Of a DNA stretch of 64,000 bases, positions 24,906-33,962 are shown piece after piece. The stretch spans positions 1 through 64,000 of the forward strand of contig SXSU01000066.1 in assembly GCA_005793345.1 (NCBI GenBank), written 5' to 3'. Made by a program: the position numbers and the translations under genes. This stretch comes from Bdellovibrionales bacterium (GTDB lineage Bacteria; Bdellovibrionota; Bdellovibrionia; Bdellovibrionales; Bdellovibrionaceae). Within the stretch, counting starts at the first letter, position 1; each line of letters begins with the position of its first letter. Under the pieces are notes generated by a model. It made no database searches. It had not been told where the DNA came from and saw nothing but the letters and a program-made list of their open reading frames with translations.

Positions 24906-26086
24906 AATTGAACTATTTGACTCATAAATTATGGATACAACTTTTATTTATAGTATTTGTTTGTCTTGTTCCAATGAGTTTTATATTTAATTCGTTAATA
25001 AAAGAATCAAATCAGATTTTATTGTCTAATGAAGAACAAATAATAAATCAACTAAGAAATTATGAGGGGCTATTAAAAAAAATAGCCTCATTTGATAATA
25101 CAAATTCCGATGTTTACAAAAAATATTTTTTTGAATCAAATGAATTGAGGAATAAACTATCTGATGAATATAAGTTTTCAGAAATTCTAAGAGCAAACAT
25201 AGTTCGACAAACTTTTATTTGGATGATAGCAGTTTTTTTAACCTCGATTTTGATTGCTTGGTTTTTATCACGTAAAATAGTTTCTGACTTCAAATTGATT
25301 TTAACACAACATCAAGTCAATATCGAAAAAATTAATTCACTGAGTAACATCGAGAATTGGCAAAACACAGCTAAAATTATTATCCATGAAATAAAAACTC
25401 CTTTAACTCCAATAAAAATGGTCTTAACTAGTTTAATTGATAAATTAAACAGTGTCCCAGAGGATGATTTAAATTCGAAAGTTACCACCAGTGAATTAAA
25501 CGAAGGTCTCTCACTATGTTTAACTCAGTCTGACTCCCTAGAAAAATGGATTTATTCATTTACAGAATTTGCTAAACTGCCAGCTCCAGATTTGAAAAAT
25601 CAAAATTTATTGAATTTTTTAAATGAATTTAAACAAAATATACAAAGCCAATATATGATTTCAAAACCCAAAGTGGAAATTGAAATCATTAGCACTAGTC
25701 TTAATTATTCAGTTTATGAAAGTTATTTTGATGCCCATCTAATTTATAATTTGCTTTTTAATCTGATTAAAAATGGAATTGAAGCCAATGCTGATAAAGA
25801 TAAAATTCTTTTTAGAATTTCTATTAACTTAAATTTAAATTCCAATTGTATTGATCTGACCATTAATAACTTTGGAAATTTAATTCCAATAAATCTCGAG
25901 GATAAAATTTTTGACCTTGCAGTATCTGCTAAAAAAGGAAATTTTTCTAGAAATCTTGGCGTTGGATTAACCGTTTGTAAAAAAATCGCAATGGACCATG
26001 GTGGAGATATAAATCTAATTTCAAATTCAGAAGATATGGGTGTCACATTCTCTTTTAACCTACCTCGCCAAAGGAGATTACTTTGA
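24902..26086 (+). CDS. membrane sensor histidine kinase
   Basis: 394 residues. Two membrane helices (about 11-30 and 103-122) bracket a short periplasmic sensor of about 70 residues. The H-box is IIIHEIKTPLTP with the phospho-accepting His near 162. The C-terminal ATPase domain has an N box (LLFNLIKNGIEANA), a G1-like DKIFDLAVSAKKG and a G2 box RNLGVGLTVCKKIAMDHGGDI. This is NtrY/NtrB-like. It overlaps both neighbours by 4 bp (ATGA and TTGA) and should phosphorylate the regulator that follows. Confidence 0.92.
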   Translation: MKLNYLTHKLWIQLLFIVFVCLVPMSFIFNSLIKESNQILLSNEEQIINQLRNYEGLLKKIASFDNTNSDVYKKYFFESNELRNKLSDEYKFSEILRANIVRQTFIWMIAVFLTSILIAWFLSRKIVSDFKLILTQHQVNIEKINSLSNIENWQNTAKIIIHEIKTPLTPIKMVLTSLIDKLNSVPEDDLNSKVTTSELNEGLSLCLTQSDSLEKWIYSFTEFAKLPAPDLKNQNLLNFLNEFKQNIQSQYMISKPKVEIEIISTSLNYSVYESYFDAHLIYNLLFNLIKNGIEANADKDKILFRISINLNLNSNCIDLTINNFGNLIPINLEDKIFDLAVSAKKGNFSRNLGVGLTVCKKIAMDHGGDINLISNSEDMGVTFSFNLPRQRRLL

Positions 26087-27438
26087 ATATATTAATAGTT
26101 GATGACGATATTGGGATTCGAAAGTCTATTATATTTGCTTTAAACGGAGATGGATATTCATTTTCAGAAGCCGGAAGTATTCAAGATGCCGAAGCTCAAT
26201 TGAATTTATCTTTAAGCGGACAAAAAGAATTTGATCTCTTAATTCTTGATGTTCATTTGTCTGATGGTTCAGGAGTTGATTTATTTAAAAAGTTAAAAGT
26301 AAAATCTAATTTTGAAATTCCCACCCTTTGCATTTCAGGTGCAGCAACAGCAAAAGAAGCCGCAGAAGCAATTAAATATGGAGTATTCGATTATATTGAA
26401 AAACCATTCTCAGCAGATCGTTTAAAATCAACAATTTTTCGATTAAATCAGTTTTTAAAAATTCAAGAGCAAGCAAAAAGTAATTTTAATCTACGAAAAG
26501 TCGATTTGATTGGAGAATCCGATTTTATTAAAAAACTTAAATATGATTTACCTTCATTTTCACAAAAAGATTTTAAAGTATTAATTACTGGTGAAACAGG
26601 AACAGGAAAGGAAGTGATTGCAAATGCAATTTCAGAACTTTCACCTCGTAGTTCTAAACCCTTCGTTACGTTCAATGCAGCAGCAATACCAGACAGTTTA
26701 TTTGAAAGCGAGTTTTTTGGATTTAAAAAAGGCTCATTTACTGGTGCCTTAAGAGATCACACTGGAAAAGCCGGATTGGCTCATAATGGAACTTTATTTA
26801 TGGATGAAATTGGTGATCTTTCAATTCAGTCACAAATAAAACTTTTGCGATTTTTAGAAACCGGTGAAATTCAGAAACTCGGTGGACAAAGCAATGAGAA
26901 AGTCGATGTTAGAATTATAGCAGCAACTTCGAAAAACTTAGAACTTGAAATTAAAGAAAATAGATTTCGAGCTGATTTATTTTACCGACTAAATGTTATT
27001 CACATTCACATCCCGCCATTGAGATTAAGAACTAAAGATATTGTTCCGCTCCTTTTATATTTTATGGAACAGTTTCGATTAAAATATGAATTAAATGTAA
27101 AACAAATTGATAGTGAAGCATTGGATTTTATTTTGAGTTATAATTGGCCAGGTAATGTTCGAGAATTAAGAAATTTTGCTGAAAAGATATCTATTATCAA
27201 TCATGAAATCATTCGCAAAATACATATTTCTAATATGTTAAGCCAAATAAACATTGATCCGCAAAAAAATAAATTTGAAGTAATGACGTTTAAAGAATTC
27301 AAGAAAAAATCAGAAGCTGAATATCTTCAATTTATACTTAATAAAACAAATGGAAACATTAGTGAAGCGTCAAGAATACTTGAGTTAGATCGCAGCTCGC
27401 TACACCAAAAAATTAAGTCTTTTAATTTTAGTATTTGA
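26083..27438 (+). CDS. NtrC-family sigma-54 response regulator
   Basis: 451 residues, TTG start (GGAG upstream, 4-bp overlap with the kinase gene). Receiver domain with Asp in LLILDVHLSD (about residue 56). The central AAA+ domain has Walker A GETGTGKE, the sigma-54 contact loop GSFTGA (usual GAFTGA), Walker B GTLFMDEIGDL, and RADLFYRLNVIHIHIPPLR. The C-terminus has a Fis-type helix-turn-helix (ISEASRILELDRSSLHQKI). It activates sigma-54 promoters, perhaps for its own operon. The Ala to Ser change in the loop is conservative and found by eye. Confidence 0.93.
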   Translation: MNILIVDDDIGIRKSIIFALNGDGYSFSEAGSIQDAEAQLNLSLSGQKEFDLLILDVHLSDGSGVDLFKKLKVKSNFEIPTLCISGAATAKEAAEAIKYGVFDYIEKPFSADRLKSTIFRLNQFLKIQEQAKSNFNLRKVDLIGESDFIKKLKYDLPSFSQKDFKVLITGETGTGKEVIANAISELSPRSSKPFVTFNAAAIPDSLFESEFFGFKKGSFTGALRDHTGKAGLAHNGTLFMDEIGDLSIQSQIKLLRFLETGEIQKLGGQSNEKVDVRIIAATSKNLELEIKENRFRADLFYRLNVIHIHIPPLRLRTKDIVPLLLYFMEQFRLKYELNVKQIDSEALDFILSYNWPGNVRELRNFAEKISIINHEIIRKIHISNMLSQINIDPQKNKFEVMTFKEFKKKSEAEYLQFILNKTNGNISEASRILELDRSSLHQKIKSFNFSI

Positions 27439-27450
27439 TGAGCTTAGGAT

Positions 27451-28608
27451 TTAATTCAAATGTTTTTCAATGTATGCGATTGGATCAAGATCAAATTTTT
27501 CAAAGTTTTCAGGCCTAATAAAAATAGTTTTAGCTTTGGGATACTTTTTTAAAAACTCACTCAAACTTTTTGAAGATTTTCTTTTACCAGATTTAACTTC
27601 AATTGCGATAAGATATTTTTTTAATTCTATCACATAATCAACTTCGTAATCGCCATCTCTCCAGTAATAAAGGGGGATATCTAGTTGACAAAGCCTAGCT
27701 CCAACACAAGATTCGAATATTCGACCATGGTCTTCTTTATTTCTATAAAATAATCTATCAATTAATGCCGGACAAAGTGGTATTATTTTAGGAGAAGAAC
27801 TCCTTAATCGAAGCGATTGAGGATGATATTTTGAAATGGCTTTAAATAAAAATGCTCCCTCAAATAATTCAATATATGACTTAATGAGATCAGTATTCCC
27901 TTTATCTTGAAGTTGTCCTAGTAATTTGGTATAGCTTACCTCTTGAGCTGGTAGTCCTGATAATAAAATAAATGACTGTCTAAAAAGAGCCGGATTCTTG
28001 ATTTGAGCTTGTGTCAAAATATCTTTATTGATGACTGTCTCTATTATAGAATTCTGAATATATTGATTCCACTTAATTTCATTTTTTAAAAGAGTATACG
28101 AACCAGGATATCCGCCATACTTTAAATATTCAGCAATAGTCATTTTATTTAATTTGAGAGATTCATGAAAACTCCAATGATAAACCCTGATAGCTTGAAA
28201 TCGACCGGTCAGACTTTCTGTTAATCCTTTTTGTAATTGTAATGAACTCGAACCTAATAAAACCAATTTTAAAGGTTTAGATTTTTTTATCTCTTTATCC
28301 CACAATCCTTTGATGACCTGTGACCAATTTGGAATTTTTTGAATTTCATCAATAATAAGTAATGAACTTTCACCTTGGTCTAGTGCGTATTGCCATTGTT
28401 CTTTAATCCAACTCAAGGCCTCACCTCTAAACTCGTCACCTGAAGTTAAAAAAAATGGCTTTTTATATTTTTCTAAAAAAAGGTCAATACCTGTTGATTT
28501 ACCTACCTGCCTTGGTCCTAAAATAACTTGAATGAATTGTGAGGTTTTTTCTAAATTGAATCTCAATTCATCAATAAAAGGTCTTTCAATTATTTTATTT
28601 GTATTCAT
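27451..28608 (-). CDS. AAA ATPase with DUF4143 domain, paralogue 1
   Basis: 385 residues. N-terminal AAA_14-type ATPase: Walker A LGPRQVGKST, Walker B LLIIDEIQKIP, the sensor-type LVLLGSSSLQLQKGLTESLTGRF. Then the DUF4143 part, ending in a PD-(D/E)xK-like core: YEVDYVIELKKYLIAIEVKSGK with Asp, Glu and Lys in place. The family is widespread, but its biological role is not settled. The gene is preceded by its own set of long palindromes holding a TTGACA/TAATCT promoter. The 3' end is 12 bp from the convergent sigma-54 regulator. Two paralogues lie at 32685 and 33963. Confidence 0.9.
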   Translation of the reverse strand: MNTNKIIERPFIDELRFNLEKTSQFIQVILGPRQVGKSTGIDLFLEKYKKPFFLTSGDEFRGEALSWIKEQWQYALDQGESSLLIIDEIQKIPNWSQVIKGLWDKEIKKSKPLKLVLLGSSSLQLQKGLTESLTGRFQAIRVYHWSFHESLKLNKMTIAEYLKYGGYPGSYTLLKNEIKWNQYIQNSIIETVINKDILTQAQIKNPALFRQSFILLSGLPAQEVSYTKLLGQLQDKGNTDLIKSYIELFEGAFLFKAISKYHPQSLRLRSSSPKIIPLCPALIDRLFYRNKEDHGRIFESCVGARLCQLDIPLYYWRDGDYEVDYVIELKKYLIAIEVKSGKRKSSKSLSEFLKKYPKAKTIFIRPENFEKFDLDPIAYIEKHLN

Positions 28609-28615
28609 AGATCAC

Positions 28616-28695
28616 CATAAGTACTAGATTAATCTAGTACTTATGCAATGTCAATCTAGTAAAAATACTAGATTGATCTAGTATTTTTACTAGAT
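28616..28695 (-). promoter_or_regulatory. palindromic operator-promoter of DUF4143 paralogue 1
   Basis: A perfect 30-bp palindrome spans 28616-28645 (core ACTAGATTAATCTAGT) and a second palindrome with 20-bp arms and a 2-nt centre spans 28654-28695 (core ACTAGATTGATCTAGT). On the minus strand TTGACA (28649-28654) and TAATCT (28626-28631) are exactly 17 nt apart; the -10 sits in the centre of the first palindrome and the -35 lies between the two. The transcription start falls about 10 nt before the ATG at 28608. Confidence 0.8.
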
Positions 28696-28816
28696 CAATC
28701 TAGCAAATTACAGTGTAAATAGAAAGAAAAGAAATCATAACAAAAGTTATTAATTAAAATGGAAAGTTTAACATTATAAATGCATCTCAGATCAGGGAAA
28801 TATTAGATCTTGAGTA

Positions 28817-29361
28817 TTATTGCCAGTAATTCTTTTTTATTGCCTGCCAATGCTCAGGAAGAATTTTACCAGATCCGCTATCGGACATAATATTTCCAAG
28901 ATTGTATTCTTGAATATAAGAACACGTATCAGGGTTCCAAGTCGTAAAGTATTCATCACGCAAACCTATAAGAATTCGTCTTGATTCCATTCATTTTCAT
29001 TTGAAATCTTTTTAAGATCATCGATAAATTTAAATTTACCAAACTCTAAATACTCATATTCTATTGCAGGAGGATTACTTTTTACAAAGTTTGCGATTTC
29101 ATCTCGTTTTTCTTCTAAAACTCTAGCTAGACTAATAATTTTATTTCTATTATTGAAATCGCATTTTTCAAAATAATCTTCATTATCTTTTGAGTAAATT
29201 TCACTTAATTTTTTATCCAACTCACCTTGATAAACTGGGCGCGGAGTATTTGGCCTTAGAGGGACATCATTATTTTTATTATCAGATTTATTACATGAGA
29301 TTTGTAAAATTGAAAAAATGAGTAGAACTAAATGAATTATTAATAGGTAATAGTATTTCAT
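28817..29361 (-). pseudogene. lipoprotein gene broken by a frameshift
   Basis: From ATG 29361 the frame encodes a lipoprotein (hydrophobic 5-18, lipobox LQISC) of about 131 residues that stops at 28966. The -1 frame then stays open from 28969 to 28817 and reads like coding sequence (for example FTTWNPDTC, then GSGKILPEHW and YWQ before a TAA). One missing base near 28966-28975 explains both. The whole product would have about 180 residues. Not recognised as a family. An assembly error is the alternative. Confidence 0.65.
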
Positions 29362-29566
29362 TTTATGCCTGTAAGAGTATTGTTTATGGTGTATCATATG
29401 AATTTAATATAAATTTATATTTCACAAAATATTCAAAGGTTTGTTAGATAATATTAATTATTATGAGTCAATGAATTCTTCAGATTAGCTAAATGGTTTC
29501 CTAAGGGGTTCCAATTTAGATGAACAAATTAACTTTTTTACAAAAATTAAGTATTTGATTCGAAGA

Positions 29567-30379
29567 TTAGTACTCAAACCAATCTATGTTTAAACATCTT
29601 ACAGTTTCACTTTTAGAAGGTCCAACTTCTTTATAGAGTTGATCAATAAACTTAGAAATTTCATCTTTTATCTTGAATGCCACATCATGGGATAATGACA
29701 TTGGTCCCGTATAAAACAAGTTCTCATTTTTATTTATCGGCATTTGAGCCATAGCCTTTACTCTCCAATTTTGGTGATGTTGATTAACCCATGGAGAATC
29801 TTTTGATATAAATGTTTTCTGAGGTCCGACTTTAAGATGTCCATTTTTTTGCAATATGCAAAAATTATTTTCGGCTAAAAAATCTATTACTGCTCTTAAT
29901 TTTTGAATCGGTAGATTTAAATATTCTGCTAATTGATTTATATTAGAATACCGATCTATCGCAATTAAATTACGTACTCCAGTATATAACCAATCTGAAT
30001 AGTAAATTGATTTTGTGAGATCAGTAATTTCAATATCCTTTTCTATTCGGCGAGATAAATCTTTTAATTCTTTTTGTGTCGATTTTATTTTTTTTAAGAA
30101 AAGTTCTTTTAATCCATGGCTTCCCGCTTTTTCAAATTCTACAAGCAATATAAAAAACTCAGCTTCCTTATCATTCATTCCCAAATAACCAGAGATATTA
30201 TGAGCAAGCTCCAAACTAATTTGTTTATCCCCCTTGAATATCTGACTAAGAAGTGTGGTGCTTACATTGAGTTGCATGGCCATCTTACGATAGAATCCAT
30301 GACCAGCTTTAGGTAGTTGCGATGCCCAATCATTTATATATTTTTTATAATCTTGATAGTCGAAAACTTGAATTTGCAA
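29567..30379 (-). CDS. TIGR02147/DUF4423-family regulator
   Basis: 270 residues. The opening FDYQDYKKYINDWASQLPKAGHGFYRKMA and LNVSTTLLSQIFKGDKQISLELA (an Xre-like helix-turn-helix) are typical of the TIGR02147 family, found mainly in Fibrobacter, Bdellovibrio and relatives. A second winged-helix part follows (YSNINQLAEYLNLPIQKLRAVIDFL). It starts at TTG 30379 with AAGGA upstream. It is divergent from two lipoprotein genes that begin 149 bp away and may control them (inference). Confidence 0.85.
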   Translation of the reverse strand: MQIQVFDYQDYKKYINDWASQLPKAGHGFYRKMAMQLNVSTTLLSQIFKGDKQISLELAHNISGYLGMNDKEAEFFILLVEFEKAGSHGLKELFLKKIKSTQKELKDLSRRIEKDIEITDLTKSIYYSDWLYTGVRNLIAIDRYSNINQLAEYLNLPIQKLRAVIDFLAENNFCILQKNGHLKVGPQKTFISKDSPWVNQHHQNWRVKAMAQMPINKNENLFYTGPMSLSHDVAFKIKDEISKFIDQLYKEVGPSKSETVRCLNIDWFEY

Positions 30380-30527
30380 TTTGATTATCCTTCATAAATA
30401 TTAACTAAATAGTTAACATTTATGTTTAATATTTACAAACATAATCTACTTTTCTTATAAAACCCATACTAAATGAATTTGCAGAACTAAAAACGACAAA
30501 CTCAAGTATGCTTGCAAAGGAGATTAA

Positions 30528-31118
30528 ATGAAATTTTTAACAACAATTCTTATGTTACAGTTAACACTAATAGGATGCCAAAAGTCCAAGTCTAAAAACC
30601 CAAATGATTTGGAATGGAAAAATCAAGGTCAATCAAATATTAATAACGAACCTACATTTGAGATACTTAATTGTCGCTCCCTTGAAACAGTAAAAGATCA
30701 CCATTACCTTGAAGCGTATATGAAATTTCCAACTGAGCAAGATTACAGTCAAAATACAAATTCAAACTCAGAAGTAATTACTTTTATTCCTAATGTATAT
30801 TTATACACTATGAGCACTCATACTAATGGTAATAATGGTACATATGATGGACAATACTTAACTAATAGTTCTTTAAGAATTACCGGCAATAAAAAAACAA
30901 ACACCTACCGATTTGAATTTATAGCCAATGATGAAACTGTAAATTATTTTTCGAACTATGGTGGTGATCCAGATTTAAAAAACATAAAATTAAATGAGAC
31001 TTTTATTGAAATATTAAAAGAAAATAATAATTTTAAAGTTATAAAGGTGCCGTCCAGCGTTTATGCTAGTGATAATTTTACATGTCAAAATAGTAACCCA
31101 AGTGAAACTATTTACTAA
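30528..31118 (+). CDS. lipoprotein of unknown function
   Basis: 196 residues. Signal peptide with lipobox LTLIGC (Cys about 17), then a Lys/Ser/Asn-rich linker and a globular part with two more Cys that could pair. AAGGAG precedes the ATG. The protein is divergent from the TIGR02147-type regulator and is followed by another lipoprotein gene. I do not recognise a domain. Confidence 0.7.
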   Translation: MKFLTTILMLQLTLIGCQKSKSKNPNDLEWKNQGQSNINNEPTFEILNCRSLETVKDHHYLEAYMKFPTEQDYSQNTNSNSEVITFIPNVYLYTMSTHTNGNNGTYDGQYLTNSSLRITGNKKTNTYRFEFIANDETVNYFSNYGGDPDLKNIKLNETFIEILKENNNFKVIKVPSSVYASDNFTCQNSNPSETIY

Positions 31119-31229
31119 TTGTATTGTAAATTAATCAACGCAACTTATTTTTACATTTATAATATGTTATTATTTTTTCCTGAAGATTTACAAAATCATT
31201 CAGGAAAATTAGAAGACGAAGGAGTTTTC

Positions 31230-32624
31230 ATGTCTTTCAATAATTTTAATAAAATAGATTTTATTAAAATATTTTTTCCAAATTTAGTTTTTGTATTCAT
31301 ATCAGCCTGTACACCAAGCACTAAAAAAGCACCAATTGTCACAAATTCACACCCAGTTGAACATACTTCGGCTACAAATACTGAAGGTACCGTTGATGGA
31401 GGCGGTGGTGGAAATAAAATTTGCGGACGACCTATTGATGCTTTTAGAATCAAAATCAATGATACCCCTGAGTTTAAAAAATATATTAATCCGATTTTTC
31501 AATATTTTGCTTCGACATCATCATCGGGATGTGAAGATTGTCAATCACACGCTTTTGCAGTAGGTGCCCATATTAATTATACAATTTTTAATAAAGGATG
31601 GTATCTTGTTCCTTGTCCGATTGAAAAAATCTCTAAGGAAAAAATTGGTTCTGTATTTGATACTGAGCAGGTTGCTCTACAAACTTTTGATGACATTTGG
31701 ATTGATGAAAATAAATTTAATTCAATGAATGAAGAAGATAGAGCTTTAATGATATTTCATGAAATAATTATGAGTATAAAAATTTTAAAATCTGATTCAG
31801 CTTTAAATCAGTGTATAGCCTTTGCCCCCTCTGAAAGTTATTGCACTGGACTCTACAATAGACCTCGAAAAAAAGTTATCGACTTAAATACTTCAGACTA
31901 CAAAGATGTTAGAATTGTTACTAACGAGTTATTTAAAAATTATAAAAGTTATGACGAAATCATAAGATCATCGACTCCTGAAAACACGCAAAAACCAAAA
32001 TCTGTTTATTCACTTCTAAGGAGTTATAATTTTAGCAATGAATATAACATTTGGAGTCGCTCCTCTTCTGAAAAACCTTCCGTAACAATAAAAGAACTGA
32101 TTCATAAGTTAAGAACTTCACAACTTACATCATCAGTTCCTAAATTTTCTAATTTTAAAGAAATTAATAAAACGACATATGAGGCAACAAGCAACTGTGA
32201 ATTTGAATTTAATCATGATCTTGCAAACGATAATTTACTTTTTAAATTTAAGACCTATAGTTTAGAAAATAAAAACATTGAAATCCAAATTCAAAAACTG
32301 TTAAAAGTAAATACTAATGAAAAAATTGAAGGTCATTATAATGACCAATATGAAAATAATCAATTGGTCGAATATAAAAGCTTTAGCCTTCCATTTGGAT
32401 TTAGCAATAAGGAAGATAGTCTTTTAAAAATAGGTGATAAAACATTTTCTCTTTATTTTACGTTTGATGGTGATTCTTTAACATCATATGAAGTCACCGA
32501 AATGGTGTGTATTGATGTCAATAAAGAAAATCAATGTGTGAGTTTTCATTCAATGAATGATAGTAAAGTTTCTCATACATGTATAAATAAACAAACAATT
32601 CACCTTTCACGAACAGCTGAATAA
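31230..32624 (+). CDS. lipoprotein with Gly-rich linker and HExxM motif
   Basis: 464 residues from ATG 31230, which has GGAG 5-6 nt upstream; the open frame reaches back to 31119 without a usable ribosome site. Lipobox VFISAC. After the Cys come a Ser/Thr-rich spacer and VDGGGGGNKICGRPID. Residues FHEIIM (about 207-212) look like a decayed HExxH zinc-protease motif, with six or more Cys elsewhere. Proteins with this Gly-run then HE layout are familiar from Bdellovibrio-type genomes, but a function is not known to me. Confidence 0.65.
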   Translation: MSFNNFNKIDFIKIFFPNLVFVFISACTPSTKKAPIVTNSHPVEHTSATNTEGTVDGGGGGNKICGRPIDAFRIKINDTPEFKKYINPIFQYFASTSSSGCEDCQSHAFAVGAHINYTIFNKGWYLVPCPIEKISKEKIGSVFDTEQVALQTFDDIWIDENKFNSMNEEDRALMIFHEIIMSIKILKSDSALNQCIAFAPSESYCTGLYNRPRKKVIDLNTSDYKDVRIVTNELFKNYKSYDEIIRSSTPENTQKPKSVYSLLRSYNFSNEYNIWSRSSSEKPSVTIKELIHKLRTSQLTSSVPKFSNFKEINKTTYEATSNCEFEFNHDLANDNLLFKFKTYSLENKNIEIQIQKLLKVNTNEKIEGHYNDQYENNQLVEYKSFSLPFGFSNKEDSLLKIGDKTFSLYFTFDGDSLTSYEVTEMVCIDVNKENQCVSFHSMNDSKVSHTCINKQTIHLSRTAE

Positions 32625-32684
32625 TTAAAGTAAGTTTATTTCAACCCCAAAATTATTTCTATTTAAAAAATAATAACTGATATA

Positions 32685-33875
32685 CTAAACCAATGATTCC
32701 CATGGATAAATGAAACATCCTTCAAAATTTAATTTTTGACTGGTTCCTGATAAAACCAGTTTTTGCACTTTGCTTTTATCTTCAATTTTATTTTCGATGC
32801 TCTTAAAAATTAAAAAATCCCTTTTATCAAATCCCTCTTTACCCAACAATTTAATTAATAAAATTTTTTGATTATCGAGTTCAAAAACCAGATCAATGAA
32901 TTTTCCTTTAGAAGTACGAAAGTAATTTAATGTACGAATCGAAACACCCGTATAGGAAAGCTGAGAATAAATTTCGAGATAGAACCAAGTGAGTAGTTTT
33001 TTATCAAAACTAGCCTTAAAAAAATCAAGTAATCCGGTGTCAGTTAAAAAATAAATTGATTTACCTGTAGATTCTTTATAAGGAGCAATCTCAAAAATTA
33101 CAAATAAGTTTTTTAACACTTTTAAATATCTATTAACAGTTTTAAGGGGTTGTTTGGTGTACTTAGATATAAGTGGACCATTTGCTTCTTCCACTGTTGA
33201 TATAGCCTCCAATATCAAAAAACAAACCTCAGAATCTAATTTAAAATTTTTAAATTGGTGAATATCCCTTTCTACAGTGAGTGAAATCCAATCACTTAGT
33301 GCTGCTAATCTTTCTTCATCAGAATGGATATTAAAAATTCCAGGAAAACCACCTCTATCTAAATATCTTAAGAGTTCAGTTCTGCTAGCTCTTGGTTTAT
33401 CTTTAGGAAATGGAAAATTTTTCTGTTCAATAAAAGGCAACTTAAGACTCTCTGATAAATTGAACGGAAAGAGTCTAGTCCGTGACAATCTTCCAGTTAG
33501 TGATTCTTTTATCTTTGTTTCCAATGAAAATTCTGTTGAACCCAACAAAACATATTGTCCAGGTTTTCTTTTTTCATCTACTAGACTTTTAATTTCATCA
33601 AACAAATCAGGAGCCTTTTGCGCTTCATCAATAACGAGTGGCCGCTCTTCTGTTTGCATTAAAAATGAGTGAGGTTTAGACTCAGCAAAAGTTCTTAATT
33701 CTTTTTTATCCAATGAAAAATATTTAGCTTCTTTAATTGAATGGGGTAGCAATTCTCTTGCAAAATAACTTTTACCACACTGCCTTGGGCCTTGAATTGA
33801 AACCACCGGTGAAAATTTCATTTTCTTTAAAAATACAGATAAAATATGTCTTTTTCTTTGATGAGCTAGGGTCAT
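32685..33875 (-). CDS. AAA ATPase with DUF4143-like domain, paralogue 2
   Basis: 396 residues. Walker A GPRQCGKSY, Walker B PLVIDEAQKAP, sensor VLLGSTEFSLETKIKESLTGRL. The C-terminal nuclease-like core reads FIDLVFELDNQKILLIKLLGK: the Asp is kept but the Glu-x-Lys of paralogues 1 and 3 is replaced, so any PD-(D/E)xK activity is probably lost. There is no Shine-Dalgarno; the -10 box lies 8 nt before the ATG inside a 23-bp perfect inverted repeat. It is followed by no gene on the same strand and is preceded by paralogue 3. Confidence 0.88.
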   Translation of the reverse strand: MTLAHQRKRHILSVFLKKMKFSPVVSIQGPRQCGKSYFARELLPHSIKEAKYFSLDKKELRTFAESKPHSFLMQTEERPLVIDEAQKAPDLFDEIKSLVDEKRKPGQYVLLGSTEFSLETKIKESLTGRLSRTRLFPFNLSESLKLPFIEQKNFPFPKDKPRASRTELLRYLDRGGFPGIFNIHSDEERLAALSDWISLTVERDIHQFKNFKLDSEVCFLILEAISTVEEANGPLISKYTKQPLKTVNRYLKVLKNLFVIFEIAPYKESTGKSIYFLTDTGLLDFFKASFDKKLLTWFYLEIYSQLSYTGVSIRTLNYFRTSKGKFIDLVFELDNQKILLIKLLGKEGFDKRDFLIFKSIENKIEDKSKVQKLVLSGTSQKLNFEGCFIYPWESLV

Positions 33876-33876
33876 A

Positions 33877-33942
33877 TACCTTAATTTAACCCTTCCAATT
33901 TAATCCAGTCAAGGCCATTATTGGAAGGGTTAAATTAAGGTA
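33877..33942 (-). promoter_or_regulatory. operator-promoter of DUF4143 paralogue 2
   Basis: A perfect 23-bp inverted repeat (33877-33899 and 33920-33942; inner part CCCTTCCAAT) with a 20-nt spacer ends one base before the ATG. On the minus strand TTGACT (33907-33912) and TTAAAT (33884-33889) are exactly 17 nt apart: the -35 lies in the spacer and the -10 in the proximal arm. The start site falls within 2 nt of the ATG, so the mRNA is expected to be leaderless. Confidence 0.8.
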
Positions 33943-33962
33943 GTAAAAACTTTTATTTGCTT

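Noticed and set aside
28616-28695. Possible CRISPR or tandem-repeat array
   Set aside because: The units are palindromes around one promoter, with no equal spacers; better explained as an operator.
33277-33672. 131-codon ORF opposite DUF4143 paralogue 2
   Set aside because: Antisense shadow; no ribosome site and composition explained by the gene on the other strand.
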